Assembly (NCBI RefSeq): GCF_900100695.1
Contig: NZ_FNCF01000001.1
Coordinates: 124,001 to 188,000 of the forward strand
DNA from: Klenkia brasiliensis
Lineage (GTDB): Bacteria; Actinomycetota; Actinomycetes; Mycobacteriales; Geodermatophilaceae
Reading direction: 5' to 3'
Length of the DNA: 64,000 bases
Part shown: in pieces, positions 16,498-23,339 of the stretch
Position numbering within the stretch: position 1 is the stretch's first letter
Layout of the letters: each line of letters starts with the position of its first letter
Program-made: the position numbers and the translations under genes
The notes under the pieces: generated by a model
Seen by the model: only the letters and a program-made list of their open reading frames with translations
Database searches by the model: none
What the model was told of the DNA's origin: nothing

Positions 16498-17441
16498 GCA
16501 AGCACGACAGCGGGGGCAAGGGCCGCCGGCGGCACGAGGAGCACGAGGAGGAGGAGCACGAGAACCACGAGCGGTGGCTGGTGTCCTTCGCCGACATGAT
16601 GACGCTGCTGACCGCGGTGTTCATCGTCCTGTACTCGATCAGCCAGGTCGACCAGCTGAAGTTCGCCGCGTTCGCCGAGGGCCTGTCCGAGAGCTTCGGC
16701 GCCCCCACCTCGATCATCGACGACGGCTCGGTCACCACCCAGACGAGCGTGCTCGACCAGCTCAACTCGCCGATGCAGATCGACAACCAGACCGACCCGA
16801 CGCAGAAGCCGGACCAGGCCGCCCAGGACGCCGCCCGCGCCGACGCGCTGGCCGAGCAGTCGGCGCAGAACCAGGCCGAGGCACAGGCCCAGTTCGACCA
16901 GCTCGCCGCGGCCCAGGCCGCCATCACCGCCGCGCTCACCGCCGCCGGCGACGCCGACGCGGCCACCTACCAGATCACCGAGGAGGGCCTGGTCGTGCAC
17001 GTCGTCGCCGACCAGGTGCTCTTCGGCCCCGAGCAGGCCGACCTGCGCGGTGAGGGCAAGACCGTCCTGGACGCGATCGCCCCCACGCTGGCCGGGCTGC
17101 CCAACGCGCTCAAGGTCGAGGGGCACACCAACTCGCTCCCGGTCACCCCCGGCGGGCCCTACGCCTCCAACTGGGACCTGTCGGCGGCCCGCGCGGTGAA
17201 CGTGCTGCGCTACCTCGTCGAGACCGACGGGCTCGCCGCCGACCGCATGCAGGCCGCCGGCTTCGCCGACACCCGCCCCCTGCTCCCCGCCACCGACCCC
17301 GCGTCGGTGTCGGTCAACCGCCGTGTGGACATCGTCGTCCTCTCGACCGCCTCGGCCGAGGCCAGCGCCCTGCTGCCCGGTCTCGCCTCCCAGGCGGCCA
17401 CCCAGGCCGTCACCGCCCAGAACCAGGAGAGCACCCCGTGA
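16494..17441 (+). CDS. motB: Flagellar motor stator protein MotB
   Basis: MotB anchors the stator to peptidoglycan and carries the ion-binding aspartate. The 315 residues open with a strongly charged cytoplasmic tail (His/Glu/Lys/Arg-rich, 1-25), then the plug/TM segment RWLVSFADMMTLLTAVFIVL, where the Asp in SFAD is the essential ion-binding residue. A Gln/Ala-rich coiled linker (about 95-145) is followed by an OmpA-like peptidoglycan-binding domain (about 160-285) with VEGHTNSLPV and the NRRVDIVVL segment. GTGA overlap with motA. Confidence 0.96.
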   Translation: MSKHDSGGKGRRRHEEHEEEEHENHERWLVSFADMMTLLTAVFIVLYSISQVDQLKFAAFAEGLSESFGAPTSIIDDGSVTTQTSVLDQLNSPMQIDNQTDPTQKPDQAAQDAARADALAEQSAQNQAEAQAQFDQLAAAQAAITAALTAAGDADAATYQITEEGLVVHVVADQVLFGPEQADLRGEGKTVLDAIAPTLAGLPNALKVEGHTNSLPVTPGGPYASNWDLSAARAVNVLRYLVETDGLAADRMQAAGFADTRPLLPATDPASVSVNRRVDIVVLSTASAEASALLPGLASQAATQAVTAQNQESTP

Positions 17442-17941
17442 CCGCACCCACCAAGGAGCGGCCGGTCGCGGCCGCCGACAGCAAGGGCAAGAAGGGCAAG
17501 GACGCCCCCGCCGAGGACGGCGAGGAGAAGAAGGGCGGCAAGCTCAAGCTGATCATCATCGCCGTCGTCGCGCTCCTCGGCATCGGCGCCGGCCTGTACT
17601 TCTTCGTCTTCTCCGGCTCCGGCGACGAGGCCGAGCCCGCCCCGGTCGCCGGCATCGAGGTGCCCATCGACCCGATCACGATCAACCTGGCCGGCGGCGG
17701 CTACCTCAAGGTCGGCGTCACCCTGCAGCTGACCGAGGACGCCGGCGAGGAGGCCCCGGGCACCGCCAAGGCCAGCGACGTGATCATCGACATGTTCTCC
17801 GAGGCGCAGCCGACCGACGTCACCGGCAACCGCGACGCGATGAAGGCCGAGCTCGAGCAGCGCATCGAGGACGCCTACAACACCGAGGAGGCCGGCGACG
17901 TGGTGATGGGGATCTACTACACGCAGTACGTCACGCAGTGA
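17438..17941 (+). CDS. fliL: Flagellar basal body-associated protein FliL
   Basis: FliL surrounds the stator and supports torque under load. The 167-residue protein has a Lys/Glu-rich cytoplasmic N-terminus (1-40), one membrane helix (about 41-62, LIIIAVVALLGIGAGLYFFV) and an extracytoplasmic FliL domain ending EEAGDVVMGIYYTQYVTQ. GTGA overlap with motB. It ends the flbD unit: a perfect 13-bp hairpin starts 6 bases after its stop. Confidence 0.92.
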   Translation: MTAPTKERPVAAADSKGKKGKDAPAEDGEEKKGGKLKLIIIAVVALLGIGAGLYFFVFSGSGDEAEPAPVAGIEVPIDPITINLAGGGYLKVGVTLQLTEDAGEEAPGTAKASDVIIDMFSEAQPTDVTGNRDAMKAELEQRIEDAYNTEEAGDVVMGIYYTQYVTQ

Positions 17942-17947
17942 CGGGAC

Positions 17948-17978
17948 GGTCCGGGTGGTCAGACCGACCACCCGGACC
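17948..17978 (+). terminator. Hairpin between fliL and fliM
   Basis: GGTCCGGGTGGTC at 17948-17960 pairs perfectly with its complement at 17966-17978 around a 5-base loop. It likely terminates the flbD-motA-motB-fliL transcript. It also overlaps the -35 and spacer of the fliM promoter, so upstream transcription and fliM initiation may interfere. Confidence 0.6.
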
Positions 17979-17986
17979 GCCGATGA
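17959..17986 (+). promoter_or_regulatory. Sigma-28-type promoter of the fliM unit
   Basis: TCAG at 17959-17962, 16 bases, GCCGATGA at 17979-17986. Only 7 bases separate the end of the -10 from the fliM GTG at 17994, so a transcript from here would be leaderless or nearly so. A GAGGAA that could serve as a ribosome site for read-through mRNA overlaps the -10. Confidence 0.6.
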
Positions 17987-17993
17987 GGAACCC

Positions 17994-18962
17994 GTGACCC
18001 TCGCCGACGCCGCTCCCGCCCCCCGCGGGGCGGCGTTGATGGCGTCCAGGCGCCGACGCGGGGAGGCCCGCAGCTACGACTTCCGGCGCCCCACCAAGCT
18101 CTCCCGCGACCACGTGCGGGTGCTGCAGAACCTGCTCGAGTCCTTCGCCCGGCAGACCGCCACCAACCTCACCCAGGTGCTGCGGACCGAGGTCAAGGTC
18201 GAGCTCGGCGGCATCGACCAGTTCGCCTACGACGACTACATCGCGCACCTGGACAACCCGGTGTTCATGTCGGTCATCTCCTTCGAGCCGCTGCGCGGGC
18301 GCGGCCTGCTGACCTGGTCGATGGACGTCGCGATGGCGATGATCGACCTGCTGCTCGGCGGCTCCGGCTCGGCCGACCAGCCCCAGCGGCCGATGACCGG
18401 CATGGAGACCCGGCTGGCCAAGTACCCGGTCGAGCGCGTCCTCTACGAGCTCGGCGTCGCGCTGCGCCCCGTCGTCCGGCTGGACTTCGGCCTGGAGGGC
18501 TTCGAGTACCAGCCGCAGCTCGCCCAGCTCGCGGTCAGCAGCGAGACCGTCGTGGTCAGCTCCTTCTCCCTCACCCTCGGCGACCGCGAGACCGAGGCGA
18601 CGCTGATGCTGCCCTTCGCGCCGTTCGCCCCGGCCCTGCACGGCGCCACCTCCCCGCAGCTGTCGGCCCAGGCGCTGCGCGAGCGGCAGCAGGCCACCGA
18701 CGCGCTGTCCGAGCGGCTGGGCGCGGTCCCGGTCGAGGTCAACGCGCGGTTCCGACCCATCACGGTGCCCAGCGCCGACCTGCTCGGGCTCGCCGTCGGC
18801 GACGTCCTCCTGCTGCGCCACCCCCGGGACAGCCCCCTCGAGGTGACCACCAACGACGTGGTCTTCGCGCACGCGGTGGCCAGCAACCACCGCCGTCGGC
18901 TCGCCGCCGAGATCGTCGCCACCCCGCCCAGTTCCGCCAGCACCGCGAGGGATCACCAGTGA
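17994..18962 (+). CDS. fliM: Flagellar motor switch protein FliM
   Basis: FliM is the middle C-ring protein that receives CheY-P and links FliG to FliN. The 322-residue product carries YDFRRPTKLSRDHVRVLQNL near residues 22-45, the CheC-like middle domain with GGSGSADQPQRPMTGMETRL, and a C-terminal SpoA domain (PVEVNARFRPITVPSADLLG onward). The start is placed at GTG 17994: it has GAGGA 5 bases upstream and lies just after the promoter, whereas an upstream GTG at 17955 would begin inside the hairpin and lacks a ribosome site. The far N-terminal CheY-binding peptide of E. coli FliM (LSQxEIDALL) is not evident. Confidence 0.94.
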   Translation: MTLADAAPAPRGAALMASRRRRGEARSYDFRRPTKLSRDHVRVLQNLLESFARQTATNLTQVLRTEVKVELGGIDQFAYDDYIAHLDNPVFMSVISFEPLRGRGLLTWSMDVAMAMIDLLLGGSGSADQPQRPMTGMETRLAKYPVERVLYELGVALRPVVRLDFGLEGFEYQPQLAQLAVSSETVVVSSFSLTLGDRETEATLMLPFAPFAPALHGATSPQLSAQALRERQQATDALSERLGAVPVEVNARFRPITVPSADLLGLAVGDVLLLRHPRDSPLEVTTNDVVFAHAVASNHRRRLAAEIVATPPSSASTARDHQ

Positions 18963-19714
18963 GCACCGGAACCGCCGCCCGCACCGACGACGCCGCTACC
19001 ATCTCGGCCGCCGTGGTCTCGGCCGCCCAGGCGGCCGGGGCCCTGCTGCCGGCGACCTCGGCGCTGACCTGCGGCTCCCCCGTCGACGACCCCGACATCG
19101 CGCCGCTGCCCGGCGACTCCCCCGCGGCCATCACCGCCCGGCTGTCCGGGGAGGTCAGCGGCGACGTCGTCCTCGTGGTCGCGGGCTCGGTCGTCGAGGC
19201 GCTGGCCAACTCCCCGGTCGGCAAGCTCGACGTCGCCGCCGCCATGCGCCCGGCGCTGGAGGCCGCGGCCGGCGTGCTGGGCCGGGTCACGGTGACCAGC
19301 GAGCGGATGGAGGAGCCCGAGGCCGCGCTGGACGGGCTGCGGGACAAGGGCGTCTTCCTCGCCGTCCCCCTGCTGGCCGCCGGTGAGCACCAGGCCACCC
19401 TGGCCCTGCAGGTCACCCTGCCCCGCCCGCAGGGCCAGACCCAGCGCGGCAGCCTGGAGCTGCTGCGCAACGTGGCCATGGAGGTCACGGTCGAGATCGG
19501 CCGCACCCGGATGACCGTGCAGGAGCTGCTGTCCCTCTACCCGGGCGAGATCGTCGAGCTCGACCGCGCCGCCAGCGCACCGGCCGACCTGCTGGTCAAC
19601 GGCACGCTGATCGCCCGCGGCGAGGTGGTCGTGGTCGACGAGGAGTTCGGCCTGCGGATCACCGAGGTGGTCACCGACGCCGCGGCCGCCGAGCTCGGGC
19701 AGGCCTCGGCATGA
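18959..19714 (+). CDS. fliN: Flagellar motor switch protein FliN (long form)
   Basis: FliN forms the base of the C ring. Its SpoA domain is at the C-terminus (about 160-245): LLRNVAMEVTVEIGRTRMTV, then QELLSLYPGEIVELDR, LLVNGTLIARGEVVVVDEEF and GLRITEV. The N-terminal 150 residues resemble the CheC/FliM-middle type (VSGDVVLVVAGSVVEALANS), so the layout is closer to FliY of Gram-positives than to the 137-residue E. coli FliN. I do not see a clear CheC phosphatase motif, so CheY-P phosphatase activity is open. GTGA overlap with fliM. Confidence 0.92.
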   Translation: MSTGTAARTDDAATISAAVVSAAQAAGALLPATSALTCGSPVDDPDIAPLPGDSPAAITARLSGEVSGDVVLVVAGSVVEALANSPVGKLDVAAAMRPALEAAAGVLGRVTVTSERMEEPEAALDGLRDKGVFLAVPLLAAGEHQATLALQVTLPRPQGQTQRGSLELLRNVAMEVTVEIGRTRMTVQELLSLYPGEIVELDRAASAPADLLVNGTLIARGEVVVVDEEFGLRITEVVTDAAAAELGQASA

Positions 19715-20235
19715 CCTGGATGATCATCCGGCTGATCCTCTCGCTGGCCTTCGTCGCCGGCGTGCTGTGGTTCGCCGCGCGGGTGGCCAAGAAGCGCGGC
19801 CTGGGCATGGGCAACGGCCTCATCGAGGTGGTCGCCCGGCAGCGGATGGGCCGCAGCAGCACCGTCAGCGTGCTGCGGGTGGCCGACCGGGTGCTCGTGG
19901 TCGGCAGCACCGAGGAGCACGTCACGCTGCTGGCCGAGATGGACGCCGAGATCGTCGACGAGGTGCTCGCCGAGGCCGAGGACGAGCGGGTCGCCGCGCA
20001 GGAGGCCCGCCGCGCCGCCGTCGCCGCCCGGCGTCCGGTGCCGGCGCTGGAGGCCGCCGACGACGCCCCCACCAGCCAGATCCCGCTCCCCGCGCTGCCC
20101 GGTGTCCCCGGCGCCCGCCGTGCCCGCCGCCCGGTCCCCGCCGCCGGGAACGGCCTGGTCGCCGGCTCGGTGTTCGACCGGGCGGCGTGGACGCAGGTCG
20201 TCGAGGGCCTGCGGGAGCGGACGGTGCGCCGCTGA
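19711..20235 (+). CDS. fliO: Flagellar biosynthetic protein FliO
   Basis: FliO is a small membrane chaperone for assembly of the FliP ring. The 174 residues have one N-terminal membrane helix (about 2-20, MIIRLILSLAFVAGVLWFAA) and a cytoplasmic FliO domain with GLGMGNGLIEVVARQRMGRS, then STVSVLRVADRVLVVGSTEE. The C-terminal half is a basic Ala/Arg/Pro-rich tail not needed by the family pattern. ATGA overlap with fliN and position before fliP make the identification firm. Confidence 0.9.
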   Translation: MTWMIIRLILSLAFVAGVLWFAARVAKKRGLGMGNGLIEVVARQRMGRSSTVSVLRVADRVLVVGSTEEHVTLLAEMDAEIVDEVLAEAEDERVAAQEARRAAVAARRPVPALEAADDAPTSQIPLPALPGVPGARRARRPVPAAGNGLVAGSVFDRAAWTQVVEGLRERTVRR

Positions 20236-21050
20236 TGACCGCGCTCCTGCGGGAGCGCGCCGGCCGCTGGGCCACCCGGGTGGGGGTGGTCACCGCCGCG
20301 GGCGCGACCCTCCTCGCCGTCACCGCCACCGCCGCCCTCGCGGTCGACGACCCCACCGCCCCGGTGGCCCCCACCGCCCCCACGGGCGGGCTGGACATCA
20401 ACATCGGCGGCAACAGCCCCTCCAGCGCCATCACCCTGATCCTGGCGATCACGGTGCTGTCGATCGCGCCGGCGCTGCTGCTGCTGGTCACCTCGTTCAC
20501 CAAGATCATCGTGGTGCTCTCGCTGACCCGCAACGCGCTGGGCCTGCAGAACTCCCCGCCCAACCAGGTGCTCACCGGCCTGGCGTTCTTCCTGACCCTG
20601 TTCGTGATGGGCCCGGTCATCTCCGACATCAACCACCTGGCCATCCAGCCCTACCTGGACGGCTCGATGTCGATCGGGCAGGCCTACGACGCCGGGGTCG
20701 AGCCGCTCAAGCACTTCCTGCTGGCCAACACCCGCGGCGACGAGCTCAAGCTGATGGTGGGGCTGTCCGGTGAGCAGATGCCGGCCAACCAGGACGCGGT
20801 CAGCATGCTGACCCTGGTCCCGGCGTTCGTGCTCAGCGAGCTCAAGAGCGCCTTCATCATCGGGCTCGTCGTCTTCATCCCGTTCCTGGTGCTGGACATG
20901 CTGGTCAGCGCCGCGCTGATGGCGATGGGCATGATGATGGTCCCGCCGGTGATCGTGTCGCTGCCGTTCAAGCTGCTGCTGTTCGTCGTCGTCGACGGCT
21001 GGGCGCTGATCACCACGGCCCTGGTGGGCTCGTACTCGGGTGGCGGTTGA
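20235..21050 (+). CDS. fliP: Flagellar export gate protein FliP
   Basis: FliP is the main ring subunit of the FliPQR export gate. The 271 residues begin with a cleavable signal peptide (hydrophobic about 17-33, ending ATAALA), as in E. coli FliP. After a short Pro-rich stretch come four membrane helices with SFTKIIVVLSLTRNALGLQN, PPNQVLTGLAFFLTLFVMGP and FVLSELKSAFIIGLVVFIPF, then MGMMMVPPVIVSLPFKLLLF. Start ATG overlaps the fliO stop by one base; its own stop overlaps fliQ. Confidence 0.97.
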   Translation: MTALLRERAGRWATRVGVVTAAGATLLAVTATAALAVDDPTAPVAPTAPTGGLDINIGGNSPSSAITLILAITVLSIAPALLLLVTSFTKIIVVLSLTRNALGLQNSPPNQVLTGLAFFLTLFVMGPVISDINHLAIQPYLDGSMSIGQAYDAGVEPLKHFLLANTRGDELKLMVGLSGEQMPANQDAVSMLTLVPAFVLSELKSAFIIGLVVFIPFLVLDMLVSAALMAMGMMMVPPVIVSLPFKLLLFVVVDGWALITTALVGSYSGGG

Positions 21051-21325
21051 TGTCCGACGCCCAGATCACCGACCTCGCGGTGCAGACGATGATCGTGGCC
21101 GCGAAGGTGGCCGCCCCGATCCTGCTGACCGCGCTGATCGTGGGGTTCGCGATCTCGCTGTTCCAGGCGGCGACGCAGATCCAGGAGCAGACGCTGTCGT
21201 TCGTGCCCAAGCTGATCGCGGTCGCCATCGCGCTGGTCGTCACCGGCAACTGGGTGCTCTCGGAACTGGTCACCTTCACCCACCAGCTCTTCGACGCACT
21301 GCCGGCGCTGCTCGGCCGGAGCTGA
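21050..21325 (+). CDS. fliQ: Flagellar export gate protein FliQ
   Basis: FliQ wraps the FliP-FliR core of the export gate. The 91-residue protein has two membrane helices and the signature FQAATQIQEQTLSFVPKLIA. A TTG immediately before the ATG is also in frame; the ATG at 21050 overlaps the fliP stop as TGATG and is preferred. Length is normal (about 89-91 aa). Confidence 0.95.
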   Translation: MSDAQITDLAVQTMIVAAKVAAPILLTALIVGFAISLFQAATQIQEQTLSFVPKLIAVAIALVVTGNWVLSELVTFTHQLFDALPALLGRS

Positions 21326-21330
21326 GCGGA

Positions 21331-22095
21331 GTGGACCTCGACGTCTCCGAGGCCACGCTCGCGGCACTGCTGCTGGCCACCGCGCGCACCGCGGGGTTCG
21401 TGCTGCTGGCCCCGCCGTTCAACTCCAAGGCCATCCCCGCCACGGTCAAGGGCGCGCTGTCGGTCTGCCTGGCACTGGTGGTGTTCCACCAGGTCCAGGC
21501 GCAGCTGGGCCAGCTGTCCACCGGCTACCTGGTGCTGACCGCGCTCACCGAGGTGGTGATCGGTGCCGCGCTGGGCTTCGTCGTCCAGCTGTTCTTCGCC
21601 GCGATCCAGCTGGCCGGCGACATCCTCGACGTCACCGGCGGGTTCTCCCTGCAGCCGGCCTACGACCCGCTGTCGATGAGCACCGCCTCGACGATCGGCC
21701 GGCTGCAGAACCTGCTGGCCATCGGGCTGCTGTTCACCAGCGGCGGGCACCTCATGCTGGTCCGCGGGCTCTACACCTCCTACCAGGGGCTGCCGCTGGG
21801 CGCGGTGCTGCCGGCCGAGCAGATCGGCCCGACCGTGGTGCACGCGATGAGCACGATGTTCCTGGCCGCGCTGCAGATCGCCGGGCCGCTGGTGGCCGTG
21901 CTGCTGCTGTCCGACGTGGCGCTCGGGCTGCTGTCGCGGGCCTCGCCGCAGATGAACATCTTCTCCCTCGGCTTCCCGGTGAAGATCATGCTGACCCTGC
22001 TCATGCTCGGGCTGACCTTCCCGCTGCTGCCCACCGCGCTGGACACCCTCATGGAGACCGCCACCCGCGCGTTCCTCGCGCTGAGGGCGGGCTGA
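21331..22095 (+). CDS. fliR: Flagellar export gate protein FliR
   Basis: FliR completes the FliPQR gate and binds FlhB. The 254 residues contain about six hydrophobic segments and family motifs VVIGAALGFVVQLFFAAIQL, DILDVTGGFSLQPAYDP and SRASPQMNIFSLGFPVKIML. The GTG at 21331, 5 bases after the fliQ stop with GAGCGGA before it, gives the usual length. Confidence 0.95.
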   Translation: MDLDVSEATLAALLLATARTAGFVLLAPPFNSKAIPATVKGALSVCLALVVFHQVQAQLGQLSTGYLVLTALTEVVIGAALGFVVQLFFAAIQLAGDILDVTGGFSLQPAYDPLSMSTASTIGRLQNLLAIGLLFTSGGHLMLVRGLYTSYQGLPLGAVLPAEQIGPTVVHAMSTMFLAALQIAGPLVAVLLLSDVALGLLSRASPQMNIFSLGFPVKIMLTLLMLGLTFPLLPTALDTLMETATRAFLALRAG

Positions 22096-22096
22096 C

Positions 22097-23284
22097 GTGG
22101 CGCAGAGCGGACCGGGTGGTGAGAAGACCGAGAAGCCGACACCCCAGCGCCTCAAGAAGGCGCGCAAGGAAGGGCAGATCCCCCGCACCCAGGAACTGGG
22201 GACGTGGGTGGGGGCGGTGGCGGCGAGCTTCCTGCTGCCGATGATGGTGGGCAAGTCCTTCGACGGGGCCCGGCAGCTGTTCCTGCAGATCGGCCAGGTC
22301 GCGCGGCAGCCCGACCTCGAGGCCATCAACCGGCTGCTCGGGCAGGCGCTGAGCACCTTCCTCGTGGCGGTGCTGCCGATGGCCGCCGGAATCATGGTGG
22401 TGGGCGTGCTGTCCTCGGCCGCCCAGGGCGGCATCGTGTTCGCCAGCAAGCCGATCAAGCCCAGCTTCTCCAAGCTCAACCCGTTCCCCGGGCTCAAGCG
22501 GATGTTCGGCGGGCACAGCGCGTGGGAGACGGCCAAGGCGCTGATCAAGACCGTCGCCATCGGCGTCGCGATCCTGATGACCGTGGACGACGCGAAGAAC
22601 CTGGTCGCGTCGTCGGGGTCGATGCCCCTGGGCACGGTGGCCTCGGTCTTCACCGGCTCGGCGCTGACGATGATCCGGGTGGCGGCGCTGACCGGCCTGG
22701 TGCTGGCCGTCGCGGACTACCTGGTGGTGCGGATGCAGACGATGAAGAAGCTCAAGATGAGCCTCTACGAGATCAAGCAGGAGCACAAGCAGCAGGAAGG
22801 TGACCCGCACGTGAAGGGCCACCGGCGCGCGGTGATGATGGCCCAGGCCCGCAACCGGATGATGACCGACGTGACCACGGCCGACGTGCTGCTCACCAAC
22901 CCGACCCACGTCGCCGTCGCGCTGAAGTACTCCCCCGCCTTCGGTGCGCCGCGCGTGGTGGCGAAGGGGTCCGGCGAGGTGGCCCGTCGACTGCGCGAGC
23001 TCGCCGCCGAGCACGGCGTCCCCCAGGTCCGGGACATCCCGCTGGCCCGCGCGCTGCACGGCAGCTGCGACCTGGGCCAGGAGGTGCCGCCGCAGCTGTT
23101 CACCGCCGTCGCGCGGGTGCTGGCCTTCGTCATGCAGCTGGGCACCCGGGGCATCCGCGGGGGCGTGCACCAGCCCGGGTTCAGCCCCCCGGACACCACG
23201 GGCCTGCCGGTCGCCGGCCGCCGCCGGGCCACCCCGGTCGCCGGTGGCGGCACCGGCGCGGTGGACGGCGTCTCGGCCGCCTGA
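22097..23284 (+). CDS. flhB: Flagellar export switch protein FlhB
   Basis: FlhB sets export substrate specificity and cleaves itself when the hook is complete. The 395-residue protein has the N-terminal EKTEKPTPQRLKKARKEGQI motif, four membrane helices, and the autocleavage site NPTH in LLTNPTHVAVALKY near residue 269, followed by the C-terminal domain (VPQVRDIPLARALHGSCDLG). The tail after about residue 345 is extra and Gly/Thr/Ala-rich. GTG start one base after the fliR stop. Confidence 0.97.
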   Translation: MAQSGPGGEKTEKPTPQRLKKARKEGQIPRTQELGTWVGAVAASFLLPMMVGKSFDGARQLFLQIGQVARQPDLEAINRLLGQALSTFLVAVLPMAAGIMVVGVLSSAAQGGIVFASKPIKPSFSKLNPFPGLKRMFGGHSAWETAKALIKTVAIGVAILMTVDDAKNLVASSGSMPLGTVASVFTGSALTMIRVAALTGLVLAVADYLVVRMQTMKKLKMSLYEIKQEHKQQEGDPHVKGHRRAVMMAQARNRMMTDVTTADVLLTNPTHVAVALKYSPAFGAPRVVAKGSGEVARRLRELAAEHGVPQVRDIPLARALHGSCDLGQEVPPQLFTAVARVLAFVMQLGTRGIRGGVHQPGFSPPDTTGLPVAGRRRATPVAGGGTGAVDGVSAA

Positions 23285-23303
23285 CCCGGGCGTGACGGGG
23301 CGG

Positions 23304-23331
23304 TCACGGCCCCCCGCCCGCCTGCCGATGT
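23304..23331 (+). promoter_or_regulatory. Sigma-28-type promoter of flhA
   Basis: TCAC at 23304-23307, 16 bases, GCCGATGT at 23324-23331. The flhA GTG is at 23340, 8 bases past the -10, so a transcript from here would be leaderless. A CGTGAC/GTCACG hairpin (23291-23308) overlaps the -35. Confidence 0.65.
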
Positions 23332-23339
23332 AGACCTGC

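Noticed and set aside
17955-17993. Upstream GTG start for fliM giving 13 more residues
   Set aside because: It lies inside the hairpin, has no ribosome site, and the added residues do not resemble a FliM N-terminus.
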